DNA from: Flavobacterium psychroterrae
Lineage (GTDB): Bacteria; Bacteroidota; Bacteroidia; Flavobacteriales; Flavobacteriaceae
NCBI RefSeq assembly: GCF_018380615.1
Contig: NZ_JAGYVZ010000028.1
Location: 1-52,262 of the forward strand
DNA: 52,262 bases
Reading direction: 5' to 3'
Shown in pieces: positions 42,274-51,105 of the stretch; the first letter of the stretch is position 1; each line of letters opens with the position of its first letter. Made by a program: the position numbers and the translations under genes. The notes below the pieces were generated by a model. It had not been told where the DNA came from, did not search any database, and saw only the letters and a list, made by a program, of their open reading frames with translations.

Positions 42274-43335
42274 ATGAAATTTAACATAGCCCTTTTAGCA
42301 GGAGACGGAATTGGTCCTGAGGTAATTAATGAAGCAGTAAAAGTATCAGATGCTATTGCAAAGAAATTCAATCACGAAATAACATGGACACCCGCTCTTA
42401 CCGGTGCTGCAGCAATTGATGCCGTTGGAGTTCCTTATCCTGATGAAACGCACGAAATTTGTATGAAAGCCGATGCTGTTTTATTTGGAGCAATTGGTCA
42501 CCCAAAATATGATAACGATCCAAGCGCGCCAGTTCGTCCGGAGCAGGGATTATTATTAATGCGCAAAAAACTAGGCTTATTTGCAAACGTTCGTCCTACT
42601 TTTACTTTCCCATCTTTAATTGACAATTCTCCTTTAAAAAGAGAAAGAATTGAAGGAACTGACTTGGTTTTCTTAAGAGAATTAACTGGCGGAATTTATT
42701 TTGGAGAAAAAGGAAGAAGAGACGGCGGAGAAACTGCATTTGATAATTGTGTCTACACAAGAGTTGAAGTTCAGCGTTTGGCTAAAAAAGGTTTTGAACT
42801 TGCCATGACACGCAGCAAAAAATTATGTTGCGTTGATAAAGCAAACGTTTTGGAGACTTCACGCTTATGGAGAGAGACAGTTCAGGCAATGGAAAAAGAT
42901 TATCCTGAAGTTACGGTTTCTTACGAATTTGTTGATGCTGTAGCCATGCGTTTGGTTCAATGGCCAAATTCTTACGATGTATTAATTACCGAAAATTTAT
43001 TTGGAGATATTTTAACAGATGAAGCTTCTGTAATTTCAGGTTCAATGGGATTAATGCCTTCTGCTTCTGTTGGAGAGCACACTTCATTATACGAACCAAT
43101 CCACGGATCTTACCCACAAGCAACAGGATTAAATATTGCTAATCCGTTAGCGACTATTTTATCAGCAGCAATGATGTTCGAAGATGCTTTTGGACTAAAA
43201 GACGAAGCCGAAGCGATCAGAGCAGTTGTAAACAAATCATTAGAAGAAGGAATTGTAACTGAAGATTTAGCTCCAAAAGGATCAAAAAAATACAAAACAA
43301 GCGAAGTTGGAGATTGGCTTGTGGCTAATCTATAG
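42274..43335 (+). CDS. leuB: 3-isopropylmalate dehydrogenase
   Basis: A 353-residue NAD-dependent decarboxylating dehydrogenase that forms 2-ketoisocaproate. It has LLAGDGIGPEVINEA at the N-terminus, the substrate-binding LLLMRKKLGLFANVRP, LTGGIYFGEKG, the catalytic region VDKANVLETSRLWRE, DVLITENLFGDILTDEASVISGSMGLMPSAS (metal-binding Asp residues) and the NAD loop EPIHGSYPQATGLNIANPLA. Length is normal. It is the last gene of the operon. Confidence 0.97.
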   Translation: MKFNIALLAGDGIGPEVINEAVKVSDAIAKKFNHEITWTPALTGAAAIDAVGVPYPDETHEICMKADAVLFGAIGHPKYDNDPSAPVRPEQGLLLMRKKLGLFANVRPTFTFPSLIDNSPLKRERIEGTDLVFLRELTGGIYFGEKGRRDGGETAFDNCVYTRVEVQRLAKKGFELAMTRSKKLCCVDKANVLETSRLWRETVQAMEKDYPEVTVSYEFVDAVAMRLVQWPNSYDVLITENLFGDILTDEASVISGSMGLMPSASVGEHTSLYEPIHGSYPQATGLNIANPLATILSAAMMFEDAFGLKDEAEAIRAVVNKSLEEGIVTEDLAPKGSKKYKTSEVGDWLVANL

Positions 43336-43343
43336 TTTATTTT

Positions 43344-43406
43344 GTTTCAGGTTTCACGTTTCAGGTTGTTGGAACGTTGAAACCTGAAACAAATAAAACC
43401 TGAAAC
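43344..43406. repeat. Inverted repeat of the GTTTCAGGTTTCA family
   Basis: GTTTCAGGTTTCACGTTTCA (from 43344) is mirrored by GAAACCTGAAAC (from 43379) and AAACCTGAAAC (from 43396). It lies after leuB, just before the terminator. Confidence 0.75.
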
Positions 43407-43423
43407 AAAATTTATTGCATAAA

Positions 43424-43453
43424 AAAAGGGATCAACGAAAGTTGATCCCTTTT
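43424..43453. terminator. Bidirectional terminator after leuB
   Basis: AAAAGGGATCAAC pairs perfectly with GTTGATCCCTTTT across a GAAA tetraloop. It serves leuCDAB on plus and the RRM gene on minus. Confidence 0.9.
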
Positions 43454-43472
43454 ATATATTTAGAAAAAAATA

Positions 43473-43832
43473 TTAATATCCTCCTCTGTTACCACCACGG
43501 TCATTTCCACCACGGCTGTTTCCTCCACCATAACCTCCGCGTGAATCTCCACCGCGACTGTTATTGTTGAAGCTTCTTCTTTCACCTTCAGGTTTCGGTT
43601 CAGATTTATTAACAACAATTGCACGACCTTGAACAGTAGCTCCGTTCAATTCATCAATTGCTTTTTGAGCTTCTGCATCGTTTGGCATCTCTACGAAACC
43701 AAAACCTTTGCTTCTTCCTGTAAATTTATCAGTAATGATTTTAACTGAATCTACTGCTCCGTAAGCCTCGAAAGACTCTCTTAAATCTGCTTCCTCAATA
43801 CTGAATGGAAGACTTCCAACAAAAATGTTCAT
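43473..43832 (-). CDS. RRM-domain RNA-binding protein with an RGG tail
   Basis: A 119-residue cytosolic protein. A single RRM (about 1-78) has RNP2 IFVGSL and RNP1 KGFGFVEM, giving the aromatic residues that stack on RNA bases. A Gly/Arg/Asn-rich tail (SRGGDSRGGYGGGNSRGG...) follows. Similar one-domain RRM proteins occur in Bacteroidota and in Bacteroides (RbpA/B/C) act as broad post-transcriptional regulators. Promoter-like TACATTTG lies on minus at 43864-43857. Confidence 0.93.
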   Translation of the reverse strand: MNIFVGSLPFSIEEADLRESFEAYGAVDSVKIITDKFTGRSKGFGFVEMPNDAEAQKAIDELNGATVQGRAIVVNKSEPKPEGERRSFNNNSRGGDSRGGYGGGNSRGGNDRGGNRGGY

Positions 43833-43856
43833 ATGTACTTATTTATAATAATGTAG

Positions 43857-43864
43857 CAAATGTA
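43857..43864 (-). promoter_or_regulatory. Probable -7 element of the RRM gene
   Basis: TACATTTG on the minus strand, 25 bases upstream of the ATG. Confidence 0.5.
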
Positions 43865-43973
43865 GTCTTATTTTTTCTGTAATCTACTATATATTAGTTT
43901 ATTTATGTTTTTATTTAGATTTAAAAAAATAAAAATGAATAAAATCGAACAATCTTAAATTCAAAACTTAATA

Positions 43974-44456
43974 TTAATACTCTAAATTAGGATAAACCGG
44001 AATTTTATAAAAAACACCTTCTGTAAAATTCATTTCGGTTTTCGCAAGATCTGCTTCATCCAGATTTATTGCATTAAATTTAAATGTCCCTGAAATAGTT
44101 TGATTTTCAACGTTATATTCTGTAACTACTATTTGCCCATTTCCTCTATTTTCTCCAGTGGTAAATTCTGCTAATTGTTCAGGCTGTAAATTAGTGTAGG
44201 TTGCAGTTGTGCTATTATCAACCCCAAGAATATAAGTTTTTGAAGATGTTGAAGGCATTTTAAACGTTACTTTTTCAAAACCTAATGAACCTTCAATAAT
44301 CAAATCTCCATTTGTTTCGATATGAGCTTTATAATTTTGAGCTCTCCAAAAAACATTATCTTTTAAGCTTTGAAATGCGGGATTATTAAATTTAACATCT
44401 TCTGTACATGACACAAGTAAAAAAGAAGCAATTAATAAGAATAAGTATTTTTTCAT
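43974..44456 (-). CDS. Small lipoprotein, DUF6252-like
   Basis: 160 residues starting MKKYLFLLIASFLLVSCTED, with Cys17 in a lipobox. The mature part is a beta-sandwich-like domain (VFWRAQNYKAHIETNGDLIIEGSLGFEKVTFKM ... QTISGTFKFNAIN ... VFYKIPVY) that resembles DUF6252 lipoproteins of Bacteroidota; the role is unknown. Promoter-like TACTTTTG lies at 44482-44475 on minus. No operon partner. Confidence 0.82.
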   Translation of the reverse strand: MKKYLFLLIASFLLVSCTEDVKFNNPAFQSLKDNVFWRAQNYKAHIETNGDLIIEGSLGFEKVTFKMPSTSSKTYILGVDNSTTATYTNLQPEQLAEFTTGENRGNGQIVVTEYNVENQTISGTFKFNAINLDEADLAKTEMNFTEGVFYKIPVYPNLEY

Positions 44457-44474
44457 AAAGTAATGAATTTAAGG

Positions 44475-44482
44475 CAAAAGTA
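44475..44482 (-). promoter_or_regulatory. Probable -7 element of the lipoprotein gene
   Basis: TACTTTTG on the minus strand, 19 bases upstream of the ATG. Confidence 0.45.
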
Positions 44483-44587
44483 CTGTGTTAGCGAATACCT
44501 TGAGACCGTAATAGGAGTTAAAAACAGCAAAAACCGACCTCGATAATTTTTAATATATTTTGAAACGGATAATTCATAAAAAAATTA

Positions 44588-44595
44588 TATCTTTG
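44588..44595 (+). promoter_or_regulatory. Probable -7 element of the rpsP-rimM promoter
   Basis: TATCTTTG matches TAnnTTTG exactly, 50 bases before the rpsP ATG. The nearest upstream TTTG (44559-44562) is 25 bases away, a little long. Confidence 0.6.
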
Positions 44596-44610
44596 CGCCC
44601 TTAATTAACA

Positions 44611-44625
44611 GAGGTCGAGTACCTC
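44611..44625 (+). promoter_or_regulatory. Leader hairpin before rpsP
   Basis: GAGGT-CGAGT-ACCTC forms a short stem-loop in the predicted rpsP leader, ending 19 bases before the ATG. Ribosomal protein leaders often hold binding sites for autoregulation; that role is inference here. Confidence 0.45.
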
Positions 44626-44644
44626 AAAATTTAATCATACGATT

Positions 44645-45211
44645 ATGTCAGTAAAAATTAGATTACAAAGACACGGTAAAAAACAAAAACCTTTTTACTG
44701 GGTTGTAGCTGCGGATGCACGCTCAAAAAGAGATGGTAAATACTTGGAGAAAATCGGTACTTACAATCCAAACACAAACCCTGCAACTATCGAATTAAAC
44801 ATTGATAGTGCTGTAAAATGGTTGCACAATGGTGCACAACCAACTGATACAGCCAGAGCAATTCTTTCTTACAAAGGTGCTTTATTGAAACACCACCTTG
44901 ATGGAGGTATTCGTAAAGGTGCTTTAACTCAAGAACAAGCTGATGCTAAATTATCTGCTTGGTTAGATGCTAAAGCTGGAAAAGTTGATGCTAAAAAAGA
45001 AGGTCTAACAAAAGCGCAAGCTGATGCTAAATCTAAATCTTTCAAAGCAGAACAAGAAGTTAATGCTAAACGTTTAGCTGCTGCAGCTCAAGCTGAAGCT
45101 GATGCTATCGCTGCTGCAAATCCTGCAGTTGAAGAAGAAGTTGCTGAAGTTGAAGAATCAACTGAAGAAGCTCCTGCTGCTGAAGAAAATAACGAAACAA
45201 CTGAAGCATAA
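44645..45211 (+). CDS. rpsP: 30S ribosomal protein S16 with extended C-terminus
   Basis: 188 residues, where E. coli S16 has about 80. The S16 fold is at the N-terminus (VKIRLQRHGKKQKPFYWVVAADARSKRDGKYLEKIGTYNP, then AVKWLHNGAQPTDTARAIL). From about 100 on there is a Lys/Ala/Glu-rich helical tail ending in an acidic Glu/Ala stretch. Such tails are usual in Bacteroidota S16. It assembles with the 30S subunit. rimM follows after 15 bases, as in many bacteria. Confidence 0.97.
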   Translation: MSVKIRLQRHGKKQKPFYWVVAADARSKRDGKYLEKIGTYNPNTNPATIELNIDSAVKWLHNGAQPTDTARAILSYKGALLKHHLDGGIRKGALTQEQADAKLSAWLDAKAGKVDAKKEGLTKAQADAKSKSFKAEQEVNAKRLAAAAQAEADAIAAANPAVEEEVAEVEESTEEAPAAEENNETTEA

Positions 45212-45226
45212 TTATATTTAGCGAGA

Positions 45227-45751
45227 ATGCGTAAAGAAGATTGTTTTTATTTAGGTAAGATCGCTAAAAAATTTAGTTTCAAAGGTGAAGTCCTGGCTTA
45301 TTTAGACACGGATGAACCTGAGTTATACGAAAATCTGGAATCAGTGTTTGTTGAATGCAACAAACACCTGGTTCCTTTTTTTATTGAAAAAAGTTCTTTG
45401 CACAAAAACGATTTTCTTAGAATTCGTTTTGAAGATATGAATACCGAAGAAGATGCAGATGCCATTATGGGTAATGCAATTTATCTTCCTTTAAATATGT
45501 TGCCAAAACTTTCCGGTAACAAATTTTATTTCCATGAAGTAATTGGTTTTGAAATCGAAGACCAGCGTTTAGGCGTTTTTGGAAAAATTGCTGCTGTAAA
45601 TGATACAACCGCACAACCACTTTTTGAAGTTTTAAATGGTGAAGTCGAAATGTTGATCCCTATGATTGATCATTTTCTTGTGAAAATTGACCGCGAGAAT
45701 AAAAAAGTGATCATGAATTTACCTGAAGGGCTAGTTGAGATGTACTTGTAA
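45227..45751 (+). CDS. rimM: 16S rRNA processing protein RimM
   Basis: A 174-residue 30S maturation factor. It has the N-terminal RimM barrel (YLGKIAKKFSFKGEVLAYLDTD) and the C-terminal PRC-barrel (NKFYFHEVIGFEIEDQRLGVFGKIAAVNDTTAQPLFEVL...MIPMIDHFLVKIDRENKKVIMNLPEGL). It binds S19 during head assembly of the 30S subunit. It is in an operon with rpsP, 15 bases downstream; trmN6 is 103 bases further. Confidence 0.95.
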   Translation: MRKEDCFYLGKIAKKFSFKGEVLAYLDTDEPELYENLESVFVECNKHLVPFFIEKSSLHKNDFLRIRFEDMNTEEDADAIMGNAIYLPLNMLPKLSGNKFYFHEVIGFEIEDQRLGVFGKIAAVNDTTAQPLFEVLNGEVEMLIPMIDHFLVKIDRENKKVIMNLPEGLVEMYL

Positions 45752-45854
45752 AAAAGTTGATTTGTTTAATTGATTATTTGTTTAATCGAAACAAAAACCT
45801 TTATATCTGTCATTAAAAAAAATCAGCATTCATTAATACTAAACCTCTAATCTG

Positions 45855-46562
45855 ATGTTTCAATTTAAACAATTTTCAGTTGCACAAGATCGATGCGCTA
45901 TGAAAGTAGGAACTGATGGCGTTTTATTAGGTGCTTGGGCTCCTATTTATCATAATCCGTTTAGTGTATTGGATATTGGTGCGGGAACCGGCATTATCGC
46001 TTTAATGCTTGCTCAGCGAACTCATGCTGAACAAATTGACACTCTTGAAATTGACGAAGAAGCTTATGAACAAGCGGTTGATAATTTTGAAAATTCTCCG
46101 TGGGGCGATCGATTATTTTGTTTTCACGCAGGATTAGATGAATTTATCGAAGAGCCGGAAGATGAATACGATCTAATTGTTTCAAATCCTCCTTTTTATT
46201 CTGAAGATTATAAGACTGAAAATGAACAACGTGATTTAGCGCGTTTTCAAGACGCAATGCCTTTTGAAGAATTAGTTGAAGCGGCAGATTTATTACTTTC
46301 AGAAAACGGAATATTTGCCGTGATACTTCCGTTCAAAGAAGAAGCAAATTTTATCAGATTAGCAAAAGAATCAGAATTATATCCTTTGAAAATTACTCGA
46401 GTAAAAGGAACTCCAACTTCTTCTGTAAAACGCAGTTTGTTGGCTTTTAGCCGAAATGAAACTTCAGACATTGAAATCGATGAATTAACAATCGAAATTG
46501 ACAGACACGTTTATACGCCTGAATACATTGAGCTGACTAAAGAATTTTATTTAAAAATGTAA
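45855..46562 (+). CDS. trmN6: tRNA1(Val) A37 N6-methyltransferase
   Basis: A 235-residue SAM-dependent methyltransferase of the YfiC/TrmN6 group. MFQFKQFSVAQDRCAMKVGTDGVLLGAW is the group's typical N-terminus; motif I is VLDIGAGTGIIALMLAQR; the N6-adenine motif NPPF appears in LIVSNPPFYSEDYKTENEQRDLARF. It modifies A37 next to the anticodon of tRNA1(Val). It is downstream of rpsP-rimM in the same direction, so all three are translation-related. Confidence 0.92.
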   Translation: MFQFKQFSVAQDRCAMKVGTDGVLLGAWAPIYHNPFSVLDIGAGTGIIALMLAQRTHAEQIDTLEIDEEAYEQAVDNFENSPWGDRLFCFHAGLDEFIEEPEDEYDLIVSNPPFYSEDYKTENEQRDLARFQDAMPFEELVEAADLLLSENGIFAVILPFKEEANFIRLAKESELYPLKITRVKGTPTSSVKRSLLAFSRNETSDIEIDELTIEIDRHVYTPEYIELTKEFYLKM

Positions 46563-46566
46563 AAGC

Positions 46567-46598
46567 ATCTTTGCCAAAGTTAGAACTCTGACAAAGAT
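46567..46598. terminator. Weak hairpin between convergent trmN6 and the peptidase remnant
   Basis: ATCTTTG (46567-46573) pairs with CAAAGAT (46592-46598), with an inner AGTT/AACT pair and two mismatches. The tail is only moderately T-rich. Confidence 0.45.
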
Positions 46599-46608
46599 TA
46601 TAGTTTAC

Positions 46609-47380
46609 CTATTTTTCATTTTTCGCAAAAAGAACAGCCCGATCTAAAACCTCATCTTTTCCTTGCTGAATACCTAAAATTGTTGGTTTTACTTCAATAT
46701 CAGGAACAATCCCAATACGTTGAACTTCTTTTTTATTAGGATAAAAAACCCCATAACAAGTAAATGAAGAAGAAAATCCTTTTATGATCGAAAATTTATA
46801 ATTTCCTCCATCTGCACCTCCGGTTTGGCTTCCTATTACAGTTGTAGTTGAAATCATTTGCAAAGCCATAGCCGCGTGTTCAGCATGACTTATAGCATTT
46901 TCATCTACTAAAACAATTACATTCCCTTTATAATTATCAGGATTAACTTTGCCAAAATTTTCATTTCCTGATCTCCAAATATATCTTCCCGGAAAAGTAA
47001 TGTCCGGATCAATATATTTTGCATATTCTGTCGGTTTCGGATTAAGCCAATCTGCAAGCGCATACATTACATTATTTGGTTTTTTTCTGTCATCAAAAAT
47101 AATGGCTTTTGTATTTTTAAGCTGATCTATTAAATTGGGCACATCCTCAATACCTAAGGCATCAAAATTAACATACCCAATATTCCCTTCTAAAATTTTC
47201 CACTTTTCTTTCTTCGGATATTCAATTTTTAAATCTTGATATTTATATCGATTAATTGATTTTACAGCTGTCTTACCATCTCTAATAAGTCGTTGCAGCT
47301 AATTTTTCAATTTCAGTTATTGGTTTCGAAAATGAAATTTGAACTAATAAAACAAAAACAATAAGTAACGTTTTTTTCAT
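46609..47380 (-). pseudogene. S41-family peptidase remnant with internal deletion and frameshift
   Basis: On the minus strand a signal peptide starts at 47380 (MKKTLLIVFVLLVQISFSKP, then ITEIEKLAATTY) and stops at 47282. Sequence in a different frame, directly continuous at the DNA level, reads LIRDGKTAVKSINRYKY (from about 47294 down), then WKILEGNIGYVNFDALGIEDVPNLI and the C-terminal S41 domain to 46609. That domain keeps IIFDDR, IVLVDENAISHAEHAAMALQ (catalytic Ser region) and GSQTGGADGG. The N-terminal domain and most of the PDZ-like part of a normal S41 protein (usually 450-700 residues) are missing. The result looks like a deletion that fused start and end out of frame. It sits between the exporter genes and trmN6. 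Confidence 0.8.
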
Positions 47381-47426
47381 TATAAAAAAAATGGTTTTGG
47401 TTAATTTAAATGGTTTTTGGTTAATT

Positions 47427-48719
47427 CTAAACTTGCTCAAAAATACTTTTGAACTGATATAAAATGCGTTCGATTAATCGTAAATCTTCGGTTACTATTT
47501 CAGCACTTCCTTTCATTTCCTGCTGAAATACGATTTGTTTTTTATAAGAAGTCATTAATCCGTTTGGAAGGGCGACATCCAGTAATAAATTTCCATCCTT
47601 ATCCGGAACTAGAGAAATATTTCGAATTTTACCTTTTAACACTCCAAACTCACGATCAGGAAAATTCGCTAATCTGATATTTACTGTTTGTCCCACTTTT
47701 ATTTTTCCGGAATTCAACGCCGGCGCTTTTACTTTTCCCACAAACCCATTTTTAGTATCGGGAATTATAGAAAAAACATTATCACCTACATTTATGGTTT
47801 GATTCTCAGTCCAGACCTGCAAAAAAGTAACTACTCCGCTAACCGATGATTTTAAAGCATAAGCCAATTCCCAATCTTTTATTACTTTTTTAAGCTGATA
47901 AAAAGATTGTGCCATGTTTCTGCCTAACGTAACTTCTTCCTTAGTGCCGCTTATTTGCGAATTCTGACTTAGTTTTGAATTATCAATCAAAGACGACCTT
48001 AATTGAGAAATTGACGTTAAGAGGCTTTTATAACTCTTTTGAGCCTGAAGATATCCTAATTTTTTAGCTTCCATTTCCTGAGCCGAAATAATGCCTTTAT
48101 TGAATAACGTTTCAAAACGGGCAATTTCATTTTTTTGAAGCTGTAATTCGCTTTCGTTAATTACTTTTTGCTGTTGCAGAATTTCCAGTCTTTCCTTGAT
48201 TTGAATTTTTTCAGAAACCTGCGCTCTGTTTTCTACTTCAAAAGGCTGAAGATTTTTATTCAATTGTTCTGCCTGATAATCTTTTTGAAAAACAGCAAAG
48301 GCACTTTCGATTTCACCCAATTGTGCATTTTTCAGTAAAGCAAATGGGAAAGCTTTCTTGGGATTATTAATATTATATTCGTCAACTATTTTTTTTAATA
48401 AAAAAACATCTTTGTAATTGGCAGTATTTTCGATAATAGCAAGTGTGCTATTTTTTGACACGATCGATTTATCTTTTACCAAAATAGCTTCGATACGGCC
48501 GGAAGATTTTGACACTATTTTCTCTGGCGGAATATTGGTTGTAATTACAATTTCAGTATTTACAACATCTGGATATTTGATAAACCACGAAACGAAAAAC
48601 AGCATAAAAATAATTACGAATATTAAAACTGTTCCCCAACGGATCATCCAATGTGGTACTTTGGTGAGAATGTCCTGAACTTCTTCACTTCTGAGTTCGA
48701 ATGTAGTATCTTCAGCCAT
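47427..48719 (-). CDS. HlyD-family adaptor of a peptide exporter
   Basis: A 430-residue inner-membrane adaptor. It has one transmembrane helix at about 27-47, a lipoyl half (VSKSSGRIEAILVKDKSIVSKNSTLAIIEN), a long alpha-helical hairpin (about 105-265), the second lipoyl half (SSVSGVVTFLQVWTENQTINVGDNVFSIIPD) and a C-terminal beta-barrel. It starts 3 bases after the stop of the C39 ABC transporter gene, so the two are cotranscribed and form one export machine. An outer-membrane channel gene is not in the window. Confidence 0.92.
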   Translation of the reverse strand: MAEDTTFELRSEEVQDILTKVPHWMIRWGTVLIFVIIFMLFFVSWFIKYPDVVNTEIVITTNIPPEKIVSKSSGRIEAILVKDKSIVSKNSTLAIIENTANYKDVFLLKKIVDEYNINNPKKAFPFALLKNAQLGEIESAFAVFQKDYQAEQLNKNLQPFEVENRAQVSEKIQIKERLEILQQQKVINESELQLQKNEIARFETLFNKGIISAQEMEAKKLGYLQAQKSYKSLLTSISQLRSSLIDNSKLSQNSQISGTKEEVTLGRNMAQSFYQLKKVIKDWELAYALKSSVSGVVTFLQVWTENQTINVGDNVFSIIPDTKNGFVGKVKAPALNSGKIKVGQTVNIRLANFPDREFGVLKGKIRNISLVPDKDGNLLLDVALPNGLMTSYKKQIVFQQEMKGSAEIVTEDLRLIERILYQFKSIFEQV

Positions 48720-48722
48720 GAT

Positions 48723-50915
48723 TTAATTTCCTAATTGTAATTGATTTTTAACCAGCTCAAAATAATTCCCTTTTTGCTCCACTAAAGCCGAATGATTTCC
48801 TATTTCGATGATTTTCCCTTTGTCTAAAACCACGATTTGATCCGCATTCATTACTGTGCTTAATCGATGTGCAATGACAATAACTGTTTTATTTTTAAAG
48901 AAAAGATCCAGTTTCTGCATAATTTCTTTTTCATTATTAGCATCCAAAGCAGATGTTGCTTCATCAAAAAATAATATTTCAGGGTTTTTATAAACTGCTC
49001 TTGCGATTAATAAACGCTGTTTTTGTCCTGTACTCATTCCTGTTCCTTCGGCACCAATCTTAGTATTATAACCAAGTGGCAATCCACTGATGTATTCTTT
49101 TATGTTGGCAACATCAGCGGCGTAAACCAATCGTCCTTTATCGACTTTATCAACACCAATGGCAATATTATTAGCAATAGTATCACTAAAAATAAAACCT
49201 TCCTGCATTACTGCTCCTATATTTGATCTCCAGGCTTTTTGTGAAATATTTTTTAGTTGCGTATTACCAATGTTAATTTCTCCTTTTTCAGGTTCATAAA
49301 ATTTAAGCAGCAACTTCATTAAAGTGGTTTTACCGCTTCCGCTGACACCTACTATTGCGGTTACTTTATTGGCAGGGATATTCAGGCTTAAATTATCTAA
49401 AACGGGAATATCAGATCCCAAATATCGGTAGGAAAGATTTTTTATGTCAATATCACAATCATATGGCACATCGCTTGTTTGATGTTCTTCCTGCTGGGTT
49501 TCATCTTCTTTTTCATGAATCTCAGATAATCTTGCCAATGAAATCTTAGCATCCTGAAGTTCTCTCACAAACTCTATAAGTTGCGTTATTGGTCCGTTTA
49601 AACTTCCTACTATTGAACTTATCGCTAACATCATTCCCAACGTTATAGAACCATCAATTACCAATTTTGCGGAAAGAAATATGATGAAAATATTTTTTAA
49701 CTCATTGATTACAGAGGAACCAATAGTTTGGGTTTGTTCTAAAACCAATCCTTTTATGGAAACCCTAAACAATCTTGCCTGAACATATTCCCAACCCCAA
49801 CGTTTTTGTTTTTCGGCATTATGGAGTTTAATTTCCTGCATTCCGTTAATCAGTTCCATTACTTTGCTTTGTTCCTGCGAAATCTCAGCAAAACGTTTGT
49901 AATCCAGCACTTCTCTTCTTTTCAGAAATAAAGTAATCCATCCGAAGTAAAGTATGCTTCCTGCAAAAAACACAAAAAATATCTGCAAGTTAAAATAGGC
50001 TAAAACTCCTCCCATAACAAACATATTAATTACAGAAAACAGCACATTTAATGATGATGTTGTCAGGATTTTTTCGATCCTGCGATGATCATTTATACGC
50101 TGCATGATATCTCCTGTCATTCTCACATCAAAAAATGAAATGGGCAGATTCATTAATTTAATGAAAAAATCAGAAATGAGCGAAATATTTATTCTTGTCG
50201 AAAGATGCAATAATATCCAGCTTCTTATGAGTTCTAAGCCTATTCTTCCGGCAAAGAGAAATAACTGCGCAAAAAGAATGAGATAAATAAAATGAATGTT
50301 TTGGTTTTGTATTCCAACATCAACAATACTTTGGGTTAAAAACGGAAAAATTAGCTGAATCAAACTACTCGCTAATAAACCAATACTAAGTTGTGTTAAA
50401 AATGATTTGTATCGCAATACATATTGCGATAACAATTTAAAGCCTAATCCTTTATTTTCTTCTTTGTCAAATTCAGACTGAAAAAACTTTGGAGAAGCTT
50501 CCATCAATAAGGCGATTCCTTCCTGAGTAGCATCATCGGCGTTATTGCCTATCCAGAATTTAAGAAAATCCTGTTTATTATATTCAATTAAACCAAAAGC
50601 AGGGTCAGATATATAATAAGTGCCTCTTTTAATTTTATAAAGCACTACATAATGATTTTTATTCCAATGTAAAATACAAGGTAACGGCGCTTCGTTTAAT
50701 CTTTCAAGATTTAATTTCACTCCTAAAGTCCTGAAACCAATTTTCTCTGCAGCATCGCTTAAAAAAAGCAAATTACTTCCTTCACGAGTTGTTTCACTTA
50801 TGTCTCGCAACTCCTGAATCTGGATTGTTTTACCGTAATGCCTGGCAATTATTTTTAAACATGTTGGCCCACAATCTTTATGATCTGCCTGTTTGTAATT
50901 GATGAATTTTTTCAA
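48723..50915 (-). CDS. Peptidase-containing ABC transporter (C39, double-glycine leader type)
   Basis: A 730-residue exporter that both cleaves and transports leader peptides. The N-terminal C39 peptidase (1-about 135) has Cys15 in DCGPTCL, His88 in KNHYVVLY and Asp104 in ISDPAFG, a complete catalytic set. Six transmembrane helices occupy about 165-450; the ATPase has Walker A VSGSGKTT (about 527), signature STGQKQRLLIARA and Walker B ILFFDEATSALDA. Such proteins export bacteriocins or other peptides after cutting behind Gly-Gly. No GG-type precursor is seen nearby in the window; it may lie beyond the right edge or elsewhere in the genome. Confidence 0.94.
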   Translation of the reverse strand: MKKFINYKQADHKDCGPTCLKIIARHYGKTIQIQELRDISETTREGSNLLFLSDAAEKIGFRTLGVKLNLERLNEAPLPCILHWNKNHYVVLYKIKRGTYYISDPAFGLIEYNKQDFLKFWIGNNADDATQEGIALLMEASPKFFQSEFDKEENKGLGFKLLSQYVLRYKSFLTQLSIGLLASSLIQLIFPFLTQSIVDVGIQNQNIHFIYLILFAQLFLFAGRIGLELIRSWILLHLSTRINISLISDFFIKLMNLPISFFDVRMTGDIMQRINDHRRIEKILTTSSLNVLFSVINMFVMGGVLAYFNLQIFFVFFAGSILYFGWITLFLKRREVLDYKRFAEISQEQSKVMELINGMQEIKLHNAEKQKRWGWEYVQARLFRVSIKGLVLEQTQTIGSSVINELKNIFIIFLSAKLVIDGSITLGMMLAISSIVGSLNGPITQLIEFVRELQDAKISLARLSEIHEKEDETQQEEHQTSDVPYDCDIDIKNLSYRYLGSDIPVLDNLSLNIPANKVTAIVGVSGSGKTTLMKLLLKFYEPEKGEINIGNTQLKNISQKAWRSNIGAVMQEGFIFSDTIANNIAIGVDKVDKGRLVYAADVANIKEYISGLPLGYNTKIGAEGTGMSTGQKQRLLIARAVYKNPEILFFDEATSALDANNEKEIMQKLDLFFKNKTVIVIAHRLSTVMNADQIVVLDKGKIIEIGNHSALVEQKGNYFELVKNQLQLGN

Positions 50916-51105
50916 TTTATTATGTTTATTCTAGCGCAATTTAACATTATAATTCTGATACCGTCAAAAAAAATAAAAAAAAACACAGACTAAAAATATT
51001 CTCTATGTAAATATTTAGCAATAAAATCAAAATTACAAAAATTGGTCACTAACTAAAAATTAGTGAAGTCAATATTTCATTTATAAATTATAATTATTCT
51101 TTTAC

